37,175 bases of DNA, from positions 1 to 37,175 of the forward strand of contig CAJFUI010000103.1 of assembly GCA_904420145.1 (NCBI GenBank). The letters run 5' to 3'. This stretch comes from an uncultured Oscillospiraceae bacterium. GTDB lineage: Bacteria; Bacillota; Clostridia; Oscillospirales; Oscillospiraceae. Each line of letters starts with the position of its first letter. The first letter of the stretch is position 1. Shown here piece by piece: positions 1 to 6,344 of this stretch. The notes beneath the pieces are model-generated. The model was not told the DNA's origin. It saw only the letters and a list, made by a program, of their open reading frames with translations, and made no database searches. The position numbers and the translations under genes were made by a program.

Positions 1-533
1 CCACTTTTGTGACCAAACAAAAGTGGGCAAAAGTTGGCTTAGAACCTACGGTTCTAAGGACTCCCTTTTCTCCGCTGGAGTGCGTCGTTCTGATTCCGGC
101 GCATGGGTATCGAGAGGACGGTCTCTCCCGCCCCGGGCGTTACGCCCTGCTGCGGTGGAGCTCTCCACCTTTCTGTCCCAACGAACAGCGCCTGCTGCGG
201 TGGGGGTGGGCGGCTTTTGTGTTTCTGCGCCTGTTACGGTAGGGCGGTGAGCTTGCGGTGTGCAAAACCGATAGAATACCACTCTCCACCCAACCACCGC
301 AGAAGCCCTTAGCGGAGCGGAAAGGGCGGGTACAGGACAGAGGTCAATCCAGTGCTCCACCGGGACTGTCGTCCACTGGGCAGACAGTCCCCCTTGCGAT
401 GCCCCTCAGCTCCCCACCCAGTCTCCGGGGTTCTTAGGGGCTTGCCCCTAAGCGGGCTTTTGGGCCCTTTTGGGCCGGGCCAAAAGGGCCTCGCGCCGGG
501 GCACGAAATAACCCTGCCGCCGGAGCGGCGAAA
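1..533 (+). repeat. Structured intergenic repeat, copy 1 (left end cut by window)
   Basis: No credible gene is seen here. The stretch aligns with 3922-4432 over its whole length, with shared blocks such as gaggacggtctctcccg, cccaacgaacagcgcctgct and gccgccggagcggcgaaa. It is full of hairpins: 1-26 (10-bp arms, ccacttttgt), 38-58 (cttagaacc / ggttctaag), a gggcg-tta-cgccc stem near 135, 433-452 (8 bp) and 463-490 (11 bp, ggcccttttgg / ccaaaagggcc). Open frames across it lack ribosome binding sites and differ between the two copies. From 534 to 642 further GC-rich hairpins follow (ccgcacc-gg-ggtgcgg near 570; ggcgcga / tcgcgcc near 602-622), then the prfB promoter. It could be a mobile non-coding element or a structured RNA. 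Confidence 0.75.
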
Positions 534-642
534 CCTCCCACGGCAGGGACTGCCAAAAGAAAGGCCCGCACCGGGGTGCGGAACACCACTGCCCCCGAGG
601 GGCGCGAAAGGGCGCTCGCGCCGGGACAGTGAAACCTCCCCC

Positions 643-671
643 TTTACAGAACAACAAAAGTTGGATATAAT
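643..671 (+). promoter_or_regulatory. Sigma-A promoter of prfB
   Basis: TTTACA at 643-648, a 17-nt spacer and a perfect TATAAT at 666-671. It lies about 40 nt upstream of the prfB start, directly after the GC-rich hairpin region. Confidence 0.8.
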
Positions 672-710
672 ACTATTTATTGTGAAAATACCTTGATTGG
701 AGAAAAAGCC

Positions 711-1835
711 ATGCCAATTATCGAATATGACGCCTATAAGCAAAAGCTCGCCGCCATGGAGCCGGAGCTGCAGAAGCTCTCCGCCGCCTTGGACCTGGAC
801 AGCGCCCGCTCCGAGATTGCCCGTCTGGAGGCGGAGGCCGCGGTGGACGGCTTTTGGAACGACCGGGAGAACAGCCAGAAGGTGCTCCAGCGCACCAAGC
901 AGCTGCAGAATAAGGTGGCCAAATACGACCATCTGGTCTCCCAGTGGGAGGATCTGACTACCCTGGTGGAGATGGCCATTGAGGAGGAGGACGAGTCCCT
1001 CCTGGACGAGGTCTCCCAGGGGTGTGAGAATCTGGAGGCGGCCATCGAATCCGCCAGCCTCGATACCCTCCTCTCCGGGGAGTACGACGCCAATAACGCC
1101 ATCTTGACCCTCCACGCCGGGGCCGGCGGCACCGAGGCCCAGGACTGGGCCCAGATGCTCTACCGGATGTATACCCGCTGGACGGAGCGCCACGGCTTCA
1201 CCTACCAGATTTTAGACTACGAGGAGGGCGACGAGGCGGGCATCAAGTCCGCCACCATCTCCATCGAGGGGGAGAACGCCTACGGCCACTTAAAGAGCGA
1301 GAACGGCGTCCACCGCTTGGTGCGGGTGTCCCCCTTTGACGCCAACGCCCGCCGCCAGACCTCCTTTGCCGCCGTGGAGGTGATGCCGGAGATCCCCGAC
1401 GACAACACCATCGAGATCCGCCCGGAGGATATCGAGATGCAGGTCTACCGCTCCTCCGGAGCCGGTGGCCAGCACGTGAACAAGACCTCCTCCGCCGTGC
1501 GGCTGATTCACATCCCCACGGGGGTGGTGGTCTCCTGCCAGACCGAGCGCAGCCAGTTCCAAAACCGGGATAACTGCATGAAGATGCTCCGGGCCAAGCT
1601 CATGGAGATGAAGGCCCAGCAGCACGCGGAGAAGATCAGCGACATCAAGGGCGTGCAGATGAAGATCGAGTGGGGCAGCCAGATCCGCTCCTATGTGTTT
1701 ATGCCCTATCAGATGGTGAAGGACAACCGCACCGGCTATGAGACCAGCAACATCAACGCCGTCATGGACGGCGATTTAGACGGTTTCATCACGGCGTATC
1801 TCACGGCCAGCGCCACCGGTACCCTGAAGAAGTAA
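711..1835 (+). CDS. prfB: Peptide chain release factor 2 (RF2)
   Basis: RF2 recognises UGA and UAA stop codons and triggers peptidyl-tRNA hydrolysis on the ribosome. The 374-residue product has the N-terminal coiled-coil domain, the RF2 recognition tripeptide SPF in VRVSPFDANARR, and the catalytic GGQ in SSGAGGQHVNKT, followed by the usual WGSQIRSYVF segment. ATG 711 is chosen because ggaga stands 7 nt upstream; an in-frame TTG at 693 has no good site. Most bacterial prfB genes contain an in-frame UGA near codon 25 that is bypassed by programmed +1 frameshifting. Here the matching position (codons for AALDLDSAR) is continuous sense, so the autoregulatory frameshift is absent. The gene is monocistronic, with its own promoter and a hairpin region downstream. 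Confidence 0.96.
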   Translation: MPIIEYDAYKQKLAAMEPELQKLSAALDLDSARSEIARLEAEAAVDGFWNDRENSQKVLQRTKQLQNKVAKYDHLVSQWEDLTTLVEMAIEEEDESLLDEVSQGCENLEAAIESASLDTLLSGEYDANNAILTLHAGAGGTEAQDWAQMLYRMYTRWTERHGFTYQILDYEEGDEAGIKSATISIEGENAYGHLKSENGVHRLVRVSPFDANARRQTSFAAVEVMPEIPDDNTIEIRPEDIEMQVYRSSGAGGQHVNKTSSAVRLIHIPTGVVVSCQTERSQFQNRDNCMKMLRAKLMEMKAQQHAEKISDIKGVQMKIEWGSQIRSYVFMPYQMVKDNRTGYETSNINAVMDGDLDGFITAYLTASATGTLKK

Positions 1836-1932
1836 GAGCGGAAATCTGCCGTCCATGAACGGAAGGTAAAACAGAAATATCCCCGCCGCGGATGCGGCGT
1901 GCAGGGGGGCGGAGCTTTTCACAGGAGAAAAA

Positions 1933-1972
1933 AGAAGGAGGGCATCCGGCAGCTGCCGGACGCCCTCCTTCT
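1933..1972 (-). terminator. Intrinsic terminator of the spoIIQ-like gene
   Basis: A long stem (agaaggagggc / gccctccttct outside, tccggc / gccgga inside, AGCT loop) starts just after the TAG of the minus-strand gene and is followed on that strand by T6. prfB converges from the other side and may use it too. A smaller GC hairpin at 1884-1899 lies nearer the prfB stop. Confidence 0.85.
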
Positions 1973-1976
1973 TCTA

Positions 1977-2705
1977 CTATCCCTGATTCAAATACTCCTC
2001 CGGGTCTACCGGCGTGCCGTCCTTGGTAACGGCGAAGTGGAGGTGGGCGCCCAGGGCGGACTCCGTCAGGGTGGTATTCCCCACGGCGCCGATCTGCTGC
2101 CCGGCAGACACCTCCTCCCCCTCGGCCACGCTGACCTCCTCCTGCAGGCTGGCGTAGGTGGTCTCGTAGCCGTCGGTGTGGGAGATCACCACCGTGGTCC
2201 CCAGCCGGTCGTCCTCTGTTACGGAGAGCACGGTACCCGCGGAAGCCGCCACCACGGCTGTCCCCGCCGCGGCGCTGATGTCAACGCCCTCGTGGGTGCG
2301 CCAGTCCCGGGTGGTGGCGTTGTACAGGGGCATCTCACTGGAGAAGACGGCTACCGTCTCCCCGATCAGGGGTGAGACGATCAGGGTGGGGGGCTCCGCC
2401 ACTACGGGCAGCTCCTCCGCCGGCTCCGCTTCAGTCTCCGGCATCAATACGGTGACGGGCTGGTGGACCTCCTCTGCCTCCTCCTGGCCCCCGGTCTCCA
2501 CAGGAGGCTCCGTCTCTGTGGGCTGGTCAACCTCTATGATCTGCTGGTCCTCCGCGCCGGCGTCCTCCGCCGGCTCCGTCTCGTTGCCGGCAAAGAGCCA
2601 AAAGTAGCCTCCGATTCCAACAGCGAACACACATAGCAGCAGGGCTATGTAGAAGCCCGCGCCGCCGAAAAAGGAGGACAACGCCTGTCTTTTTCCTCTT
2701 TCCAT
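1977..2705 (-). CDS. spoIIQ: SpoIIQ-like membrane-anchored M23 (LytM) peptidase
   Basis: This 242-residue protein has a short basic N-terminus, one membrane segment (about 17-39), an acidic Glu/Pro-rich linker (41-105) and a C-terminal LytM domain (about 110-240). The zinc ligands look complete: H138 and D142 in DWRTHEGVDI, H176, and the HLH motif at 221-223. In sporulation SpoIIQ sits in the forespore membrane and joins SpoIIIAH to form the feeding-tube channel. Clostridial SpoIIQ keeps an intact zinc site, unlike that of B. subtilis, which fits. ATG 2705 has GGGAG about 7 nt upstream; the longer frame upstream is non-coding. A sigma-F-like promoter at 2770-2799 supports the assignment. A generic M23 peptidase remains possible, since no spoIIIA or spoIID gene is next door. 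Confidence 0.8.
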   Translation of the reverse strand: MERGKRQALSSFFGGAGFYIALLLCVFAVGIGGYFWLFAGNETEPAEDAGAEDQQIIEVDQPTETEPPVETGGQEEAEEVHQPVTVLMPETEAEPAEELPVVAEPPTLIVSPLIGETVAVFSSEMPLYNATTRDWRTHEGVDISAAAGTAVVAASAGTVLSVTEDDRLGTTVVISHTDGYETTYASLQEEVSVAEGEEVSAGQQIGAVGNTTLTESALGAHLHFAVTKDGTPVDPEEYLNQG

Positions 2706-2769
2706 ACACACTCCCAAGCCGCTTTTCGGCATGCGGCCCGCCGAATTTGAGAGGAACTTCCTCTGGGGG

Positions 2770-2799
2770 TAGTTTGGACGGCGGCGGAAAAATTTATAC
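2770..2799 (-). promoter_or_regulatory. Sigma-F-like forespore promoter
   Basis: On the minus strand GTATA (2795-2799) is followed after 15 nt by GTCCAAACTA (2770-2779). The sigma-F consensus is GYATA, then GGnnAnAHTR; only the second G differs. The -10 element ends about 65 nt before the ATG of the SpoIIQ-like gene. No convincing sigma-A promoter was seen in this gap. Confidence 0.6.
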
Positions 2800-2952
2800 A
2801 AAAAGAGGGGGAAAAGACTGAAAACTTCCTGCGCTGTGGTCACACCATGACAGCAGAGAAAATACAGGCGGCGCGGGAGGCTTTGGACATGCGGGCCGAG
2901 AGCGCCTGTGGGCTGAGATTTCAGGCCATACCATCTTAGCTGCATAGGAAAA

Positions 2953-2974
2953 GGGCGCCGCACGCGCGGCGCCC
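2953..2974 (-). terminator. Intrinsic terminator of hpf
   Basis: Perfect 9-bp GC stem gggcgccgc / gcggcgccc with an ACGC loop, 14 nt after the hpf stop and followed on the minus strand by TTTTCC. Confidence 0.8.
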
Positions 2975-2988
2975 TCGATACTTGGAAC

Positions 2989-3531
2989 TTACTCCTCCAG
3001 CCCGTCAGTTTCAATCAGGCCGTAGCCGCCGTTTTTGCGGCTGTAGACAATGGAGACCACATCCTCCATGTTGCGGAAGATGAAAAAGTCATGGCCCAGC
3101 AGATTCATCTGCATGATAGCCTCCTCCGTGCTCATGGGCTTGGCCGCCACGTGCTTGGTGCGGACCACGTCAAACTCCTTCTCCTCGCTGACGTCAAAGT
3201 CGGCAGGGAAGTTGGAGACAAAGGCATCCTGACGCAGGCGCTTGCTCAGGCGGGTTTTATTTTTGCGGATCTGGCGGTCAATGGTGGTGCAGGCCGCGTC
3301 AATGGCGCCGCGCATATCGCCGTCCTTGGATTCCTCTTGGGCACGGAACAGGGTATTTCCGCCGCGGATCGTGACTTCCACCACACACCGGTGGTCCTTC
3401 TCCACAGCAAAGGTTACAAATGCCAGGGCTTCCTCCTGAAAGTAGCGATCCAGCTTGCTGATTTTCTTCTCCGCAAAGGCTTTGATGGAGTCGTTCAGGC
3501 CGATCTTCTTGCAGGTAAATGTAAACTTCAT
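2989..3531 (-). CDS. hpf: Long-form ribosome hibernation promoting factor
   Basis: The 180-residue product has the N-terminal S30AE fold (about 1-100, from MKFTFTCKKIGLNDSI) that sits in the decoding centre and blocks mRNA and tRNA. It also has the C-terminal dimerisation domain (about 120-178, with the segment MSTEEAIMQMNLLGHDFF) that joins two ribosomes into a 100S particle. Both domains are present, so this is the long HPF typical of Firmicutes. ATG 3531 is chosen for the AAGGAG 8 nt upstream; the longer open frame to 3729 runs into the promoter region. A small C5-AAA-G5 hairpin lies between promoter and ribosome binding site. It has its own promoter and terminator. Confidence 0.95.
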   Translation of the reverse strand: MKFTFTCKKIGLNDSIKAFAEKKISKLDRYFQEEALAFVTFAVEKDHRCVVEVTIRGGNTLFRAQEESKDGDMRGAIDAACTTIDRQIRKNKTRLSKRLRQDAFVSNFPADFDVSEEKEFDVVRTKHVAAKPMSTEEAIMQMNLLGHDFFIFRNMEDVVSIVYSRKNGGYGLIETDGLEE

Positions 3532-3570
3532 AGTCCCGCTCCTTTCCACCCCCCTTTGGGGGATTGTCTT

Positions 3571-3599
3571 ATTGTAACATATACCCAACCGTACGTCCA
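3571..3599 (-). promoter_or_regulatory. Candidate hpf promoter
   Basis: On the minus strand TGGACG (3594-3599), a 17-nt spacer and TACAAT (3571-3576). The start site would lie about 30 nt upstream of the hpf start codon. Confidence 0.6.
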
Positions 3600-3700
3600 G
3601 TGAAACTTTTCCTTTTTGGATAAATAGTAAAAAGGGCCATCTTTCCCCCGCCGCTTGAAAAAGAATTTTTTCATTCGACAAAAGAAGACAAAAGCTCCTA

Positions 3701-3729
3701 TTTACAAAGGCGGACAAGTTTAGTATCAT
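3701..3729 (+). promoter_or_regulatory. Candidate promoter diverging from hpf
   Basis: TTTACA (3701-3706), a 17-nt spacer and TATCAT (3724-3729) on the plus strand. No protein gene lies downstream on this strand; only the hairpin terminator at 3766-3802 and the structured repeat follow. Confidence 0.5.
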
Positions 3730-3735
3730 AACTTA

Positions 3736-3802
3736 CGGAAGCTTTCCAATATCCCACCCGCTTGGGCCGCTGCTGAGAGAATCTCGACAGCGGCTCCTTT
3801 TT
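3736..3802 (+). ncRNA. Possible small RNA ending in a terminator
   Basis: About 67 nt lie between the candidate promoter at 3701-3729 and a terminator-like hairpin: gccgctg at 3766-3772 pairs with cagcggc at 3788-3794, and TCCTTTTT follows. The stretch contains no open frame with a ribosome binding site and matches no RNA family I recognise. The call rests only on promoter and terminator spacing. From 3803 to 3921 no gene is seen. Confidence 0.3.
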
Positions 3803-3921
3803 GTGTTCTGGGCCCCTCGGCGGCGTTTTTTTACTGCTGTCCGGCGGCGGGAATCTTTTGTCCTTTGGGCGGATCTGGTTTGCCGCTTTCAGCAGCAGAG
3901 AGGGTTCCGCCCTCTGGGGCG

Positions 3922-4432
3922 GGGTACTTTGTCCTCGAGGACAAAGTACCCAAAACGCCGCTTAGGACTTACGGTTCTAAGAACTCCCCTGTCCCCGCTG
4001 TACTGCTTTCTTCTATCACCGGCGCGTGGGCGCCGAGAGGACGGTCTCTCCCGCCTCGGGCGTTACGCCCTATTGCGGCGGAGCACTAAAGTTTTCCATC
4101 CCAACGAACAGCGCCTGCTGCGGCGAGAATGGGGCAGACTGCCTGTGTGCGAAACCGATAGAACCCCACTTTCCGTTCAACCACCGCGGGAGCCCTTAGC
4201 GAAGCGGAAAGGGCGGGTACGAAGCGGCGGTCCATACGGTGCTCCACCGGGACTGGCGGAACCTGCGAGGCAAGAAAATTTCGCGATGCCCAACAGCCTC
4301 CGCCCAGTCCCCGGGGTTCTTAGGGCGCAGCCCTCTAAGCTGACTTTTGGTGACTTTTGTTCAGAGACAAAAGTCACTCGCGCCCGGGGCGCGAAACGCC
4401 CCAAAGAGTGGCTCGCCGCCGGAGCGGCGAAA
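3922..4432 (+). repeat. Structured intergenic repeat, copy 2
   Basis: This second copy of the element at 1-533 has the same orientation. It opens with a perfect 30-bp palindrome (3922-3951; arm gggtactttgtcct), then the cttag hairpin at 3961-3981, the gggcg-tta-cgccc stem, and the near-identical blocks gaggacggtctctcccg and cccaacgaacagcgcctgct. It closes with an 11-bp hairpin (4350-4377; gtgacttttgt / acaaaagtcac) and gccgccggagcggcgaaa. Arm sequences differ from copy 1 but still pair. The open frames in it lack ribosome binding sites. It separates hpf from the end of the divIC operon. Confidence 0.75.
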
Positions 4433-4461
4433 GGCCCCTCCGCTTTTTTGCGGAGGGGCCT
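4432..4461 (-). terminator. Hairpin terminator at the end of the yab-divIC operon
   Basis: Perfect 12-bp stem (aggcccctccgc / gcggaggggcct) with a six-base loop, 19 nt after the divIC stop. The T-tract on the minus strand is short (TTT), so strength is uncertain. It abuts the end of repeat copy 2. Confidence 0.6.
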
Positions 4462-4480
4462 GCTGCATACAAAAATTCAC

Positions 4481-4771
4481 TTAGCCGCCAGTGGTGTAGA
4501 AGACCTTTTCATCCTTAATAGCCATTCCCAGTTCTTCCCGGGCAATCTTTTCAATGAGCTCAGGGTCGCCGGCGTTGGCGATGTCCTCCTCCAGATCTGC
4601 GTTTTCCTGCTTGAGCTGCTCGATCTCCTCGCTGAGGGCGGCCTCTTCGTCCCGCGCGGTCTTCAGCTGATCCTGCAGCCGGTAGAGCTGGATACCCACG
4701 CCGAAAATCAGCAGCAGCAGAATAACTCCGGTCAGAAGGCCGCTGGCCCTTTTCTTCTTTCTTCGCGCCAT
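4481..4771 (-). CDS. divIC: DivIC/FtsB-family septum formation initiator
   Basis: This is a 96-residue bitopic protein. It has a basic cytoplasmic start (MARRKKKRASG), one membrane segment (about 12-30) and an extracytoplasmic coiled coil (about 33-70, rich in Glu and Leu). The C-terminus carries the family-typical segment DPELIEKIAREELGM. DivIC pairs with FtsL and DivIB in the divisome and helps activate septal peptidoglycan synthesis. The order yabP-yabQ-divIC is conserved in spore-forming Firmicutes. ATG 4771 has AAGGAAGG 8 nt upstream; a GTG at 4780 would overlap that site. The first 212 nt of the gene are also open in the yabQ frame. Confidence 0.9.
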   Translation of the reverse strand: MARRKKKRASGLLTGVILLLLIFGVGIQLYRLQDQLKTARDEEAALSEEIEQLKQENADLEEDIANAGDPELIEKIAREELGMAIKDEKVFYTTGG

Positions 4772-5255
4772 GCCGCGCACCTTCCTTTCTCCGTTTTCTG
4801 CGGCGGAATAGGACCACCCGCCATTTAGTGGTTATTATTGTAAACCACTTTTCCAAAAAAAGAAAGTGTTTTTTGAATTTTCTTCCGATTTTTTTAAAAA
4901 TCTTGAAAATAATTTGGAGAGGGAGCAGAAGCAGATGGAGCAGGAAGAGGATGCAGTCCCGCCAAAAGTCCCAGATCGGGCGCAGCAGAGGGCTGAGCAG
5001 GCAGAAAAACAGCACAGCGCCGCCGAAGATACCCACCACCATATACAGCCGCAGCTCTCCGTCGCCGAAGGTCATGGTGAAATAGAATACCGCGGCAAAG
5101 GACAGCAGGCAGTACAGCCCATCTACCAGAGACAGCCCCCGCTCCCGTACCGCCAGGCGGAACGAGCGCAGCAAGTCGTACAGCAGGCCCAGCAGCGCCC
5201 CAAGCAGCCATGAGGCGAGAAAGGCGGCCAGCTGCTGGGATACTTCAATACCCAT
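4560..5255 (-). CDS. yabQ: Spore cortex biosynthesis protein YabQ with long overlap into divIC
   Basis: YabQ is a mother-cell membrane protein needed for spore cortex formation. The first 150 or so residues fit the family: several hydrophobic segments (from VSQQLAAFLASWLLGALLG onward), the LLYDLLRSFR motif and a basic amphipathic end (FKIFKKIGRKFKKH). After about residue 163 the frame continues for roughly 70 Arg/Gly/Ala-rich codons inside divIC, in another phase, to a stop at 4560. That tail is probably not conserved protein; a natural stop may have been lost. The start overlaps the yabP stop (TGATG), suggesting coupled translation. Confidence 0.8.
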   Translation of the reverse strand: MGIEVSQQLAAFLASWLLGALLGLLYDLLRSFRLAVRERGLSLVDGLYCLLSFAAVFYFTMTFGDGELRLYMVVGIFGGAVLFFCLLSPLLRPIWDFWRDCILFLLHLLLLPLQIIFKIFKKIGRKFKKHFLFLEKWFTIITTKWRVVLFRRRKRRKEGARHGAKKEEKGQRPSDRSYSAAADFRRGYPALPAAGSAEDRAGRRGRPQRGDRAAQAGKRRSGGGHRQRRRP

Positions 5256-5533
5256 CAGCCAAACAGGCGGGACAGGAGCCCGCCCCGGCCAGCGCCCTGC
5301 TCCTCATACTGCAGGGCATCGATCTGCCCATCTACATGGAGCTCTCCGCCATCCAAGCTCAGCTTTCCAATGTGCAGATTCTCCCCGGAGACCACCAGGG
5401 TTCCCGCCGAGGTGGACATGACAATCATATTTTCATCAAAGCGCTCTACATCCTCCACCCCGGTCACCGTCAGGCGCTCTCTTCCATCCAAGGTCAGCTG
5501 GTGATGGGCGTAGTTTGGATTTTCATAGGCCAT
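5255..5533 (-). CDS. yabP: Sporulation protein YabP
   Basis: This 92-residue protein matches the YabP/YqfC family: LTLDGRERLTVTGVEDVERF, then MSTSAGTLVVSGENLHI and a C-terminal LHVDGQIDALQY. The family is made in the mother cell during sporulation and is linked to cortex and coat formation; its biochemical activity is not known. ATG 5533 is preceded by GGGAGGT at about 6 nt. That site lies in the 3' arm of a perfect 18-bp hairpin (5540-5578), so translation may be restricted. Its stop overlaps the yabQ start. Confidence 0.92.
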   Translation of the reverse strand: MAYENPNYAHHQLTLDGRERLTVTGVEDVERFDENMIVMSTSAGTLVVSGENLHIGKLSLDGGELHVDGQIDALQYEEQGAGRGGLLSRLFG

Positions 5534-5539
5534 AAAGGC

Positions 5540-5578
5540 ACCTCCCATATACATGGATGTTCCATGTATATGGGAGGT
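5540..5578 (-). promoter_or_regulatory. Perfect 18-bp hairpin covering the yabP ribosome binding site
   Basis: The arms at 5540-5557 and 5561-5578 are fully complementary with a 3-nt loop. In the minus-strand transcript the downstream arm ends in GGGAGGT, the only Shine-Dalgarno sequence for yabP, so the folded RNA hides it completely. No T-tract follows, so it is not an ordinary terminator. As DNA, the 39-bp palindrome could also be a protein-binding operator. Confidence 0.75.
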
Positions 5579-5594
5579 CTGTCCACAGTATGCC

Positions 5595-5834
5595 TTAAAT
5601 CTCCCGGTACATCTGGGCAGCGTCGGCCTTACCTACATTGTCCTGCACTGTCAGCACCTCTACGGTGAGGGTGCGCTCTCCAAAACGGATGGCGATCACA
5701 TCACCCACCTTCACCTCGTAGGAGGCACGGGCTGCCCGGCCGTTCACTGTAACCCGCTCATTGTCACAGGCCTCATTAGCCACTGTGCGGCGCTTGATGA
5801 GGCGGGAGACCTTTAAATACTTATCCAGCCGCAT
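5595..5834 (-). CDS. rqcP: S4-domain RNA-binding protein RqcP/YabO
   Basis: This 79-residue protein is almost wholly an S4 domain: MRLDKYLKVSRLIKRRTVA, then NERVTVNGRAARASYEVKVGD. RqcP (YabO) binds the 50S subunit with RqcH and drives poly-alanine tailing of stalled nascent chains; the name is transferred by homology and by position. Hup-S4-yabP-yabQ-divIC is the common clostridial order. ATG 5834 follows GGAGAG at suitable spacing. The hup terminator hairpin lies just upstream, so expression may depend on read-through or on a promoter I could not identify. Confidence 0.88.
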   Translation of the reverse strand: MRLDKYLKVSRLIKRRTVANEACDNERVTVNGRAARASYEVKVGDVIAIRFGERTLTVEVLTVQDNVGKADAAQMYREI

Positions 5835-5852
5835 ATCCTCTCTCCATAGATA

Positions 5853-5888
5853 AAAACAGGGATACATCCTGCGGACGCACCCCTGTTT
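5853..5888 (-). terminator. Terminator after hup
   Basis: On the minus strand aaacaggg pairs with ccctgttt across a 19-nt loop, and TTTAT follows. It lies between hup and the S4-domain gene and may be partly leaky. Confidence 0.6.
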
Positions 5889-5904
5889 GAAATCATCCGT
5901 TCGC

Positions 5905-6180
5905 TTACTTCGCCACAGCGTCCTTCAGCGCCTTGCCGGCCTTGAACACGGGGACCTGAGAGGCGGGAATCTCAACCACTTCCTTGGTCCGGGGGTTGCG
6001 GCCGGTGCGGGCGGCGCGCTTCTTCACTTCGAAGGAGCCAAAGCCCACCAGCTGCACCTTGTCGCCATCCGTCAGCGCGGAAGTGATCGCATCCAGCACA
6101 GCGTTTACGGCAGTCTCAGAGTCCTTCTTGGACAGGCCGGTTTTCTCAGCGACAGCAGCAATCAATTCAGCTTTATTCAT
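5905..6180 (-). CDS. hup: HU-family DNA-binding protein
   Basis: A 91-residue histone-like protein of standard length. It starts [20 protein letters not shown], has the family signature [20 protein letters not shown] that forms the DNA-embracing arm, and ends in [13 protein letters not shown] dimers bend and compact DNA. ATG 6180 has AAAGGAG about 9 nt upstream. The gene has a candidate promoter at 6248-6276 and a terminator, so it is probably transcribed largely on its own within the yab cluster. Confidence 0.97.
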   Translation of the reverse strand: MNKAELIAAVAEKTGLSKKDSETAVNAVLDAITSALTDGDKVQLVGFGSFEVKKRAARTGRNPRTKEVVEIPASQVPVFKAGKALKDAVAK

Positions 6181-6247
6181 TGTTAAAATCTCCTTTGAAT
6201 TTCATTGATGCAGGATCAAATTTTGCGCAAAAAGAGTTTACCCGTTT

Positions 6248-6276
6248 AATTTACCACACTTTTTATGCTATGGCAA
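6248..6276 (-). promoter_or_regulatory. Candidate hup promoter
   Basis: TTGCCA (6271-6276), a 17-nt spacer and TAAATT (6248-6253) on the minus strand, in the AT-rich gap between the flippase gene and hup. The -10 match is modest. Confidence 0.45.
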
Positions 6277-6344
6277 GGTATTTCCTGCCGAAAATGCTAA
6301 ATCCAGGTATAGATTTTCCCAATCGCGGCTGTTTTTGGCTGATT

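Noticed and set aside
309-1193. Long minus-strand open frame opposite prfB
   Set aside because: It is a GC-rich shadow of prfB continuing into the repeat, with no ribosome binding site and low-complexity Gly/Leu/His sequence.
3803-4828. 341-codon plus-strand frame across repeat copy 2 and the divIC gene
   Set aside because: No start signal. It runs through palindromes, a terminator and antisense to divIC, and repeat copy 1 does not keep the frame.
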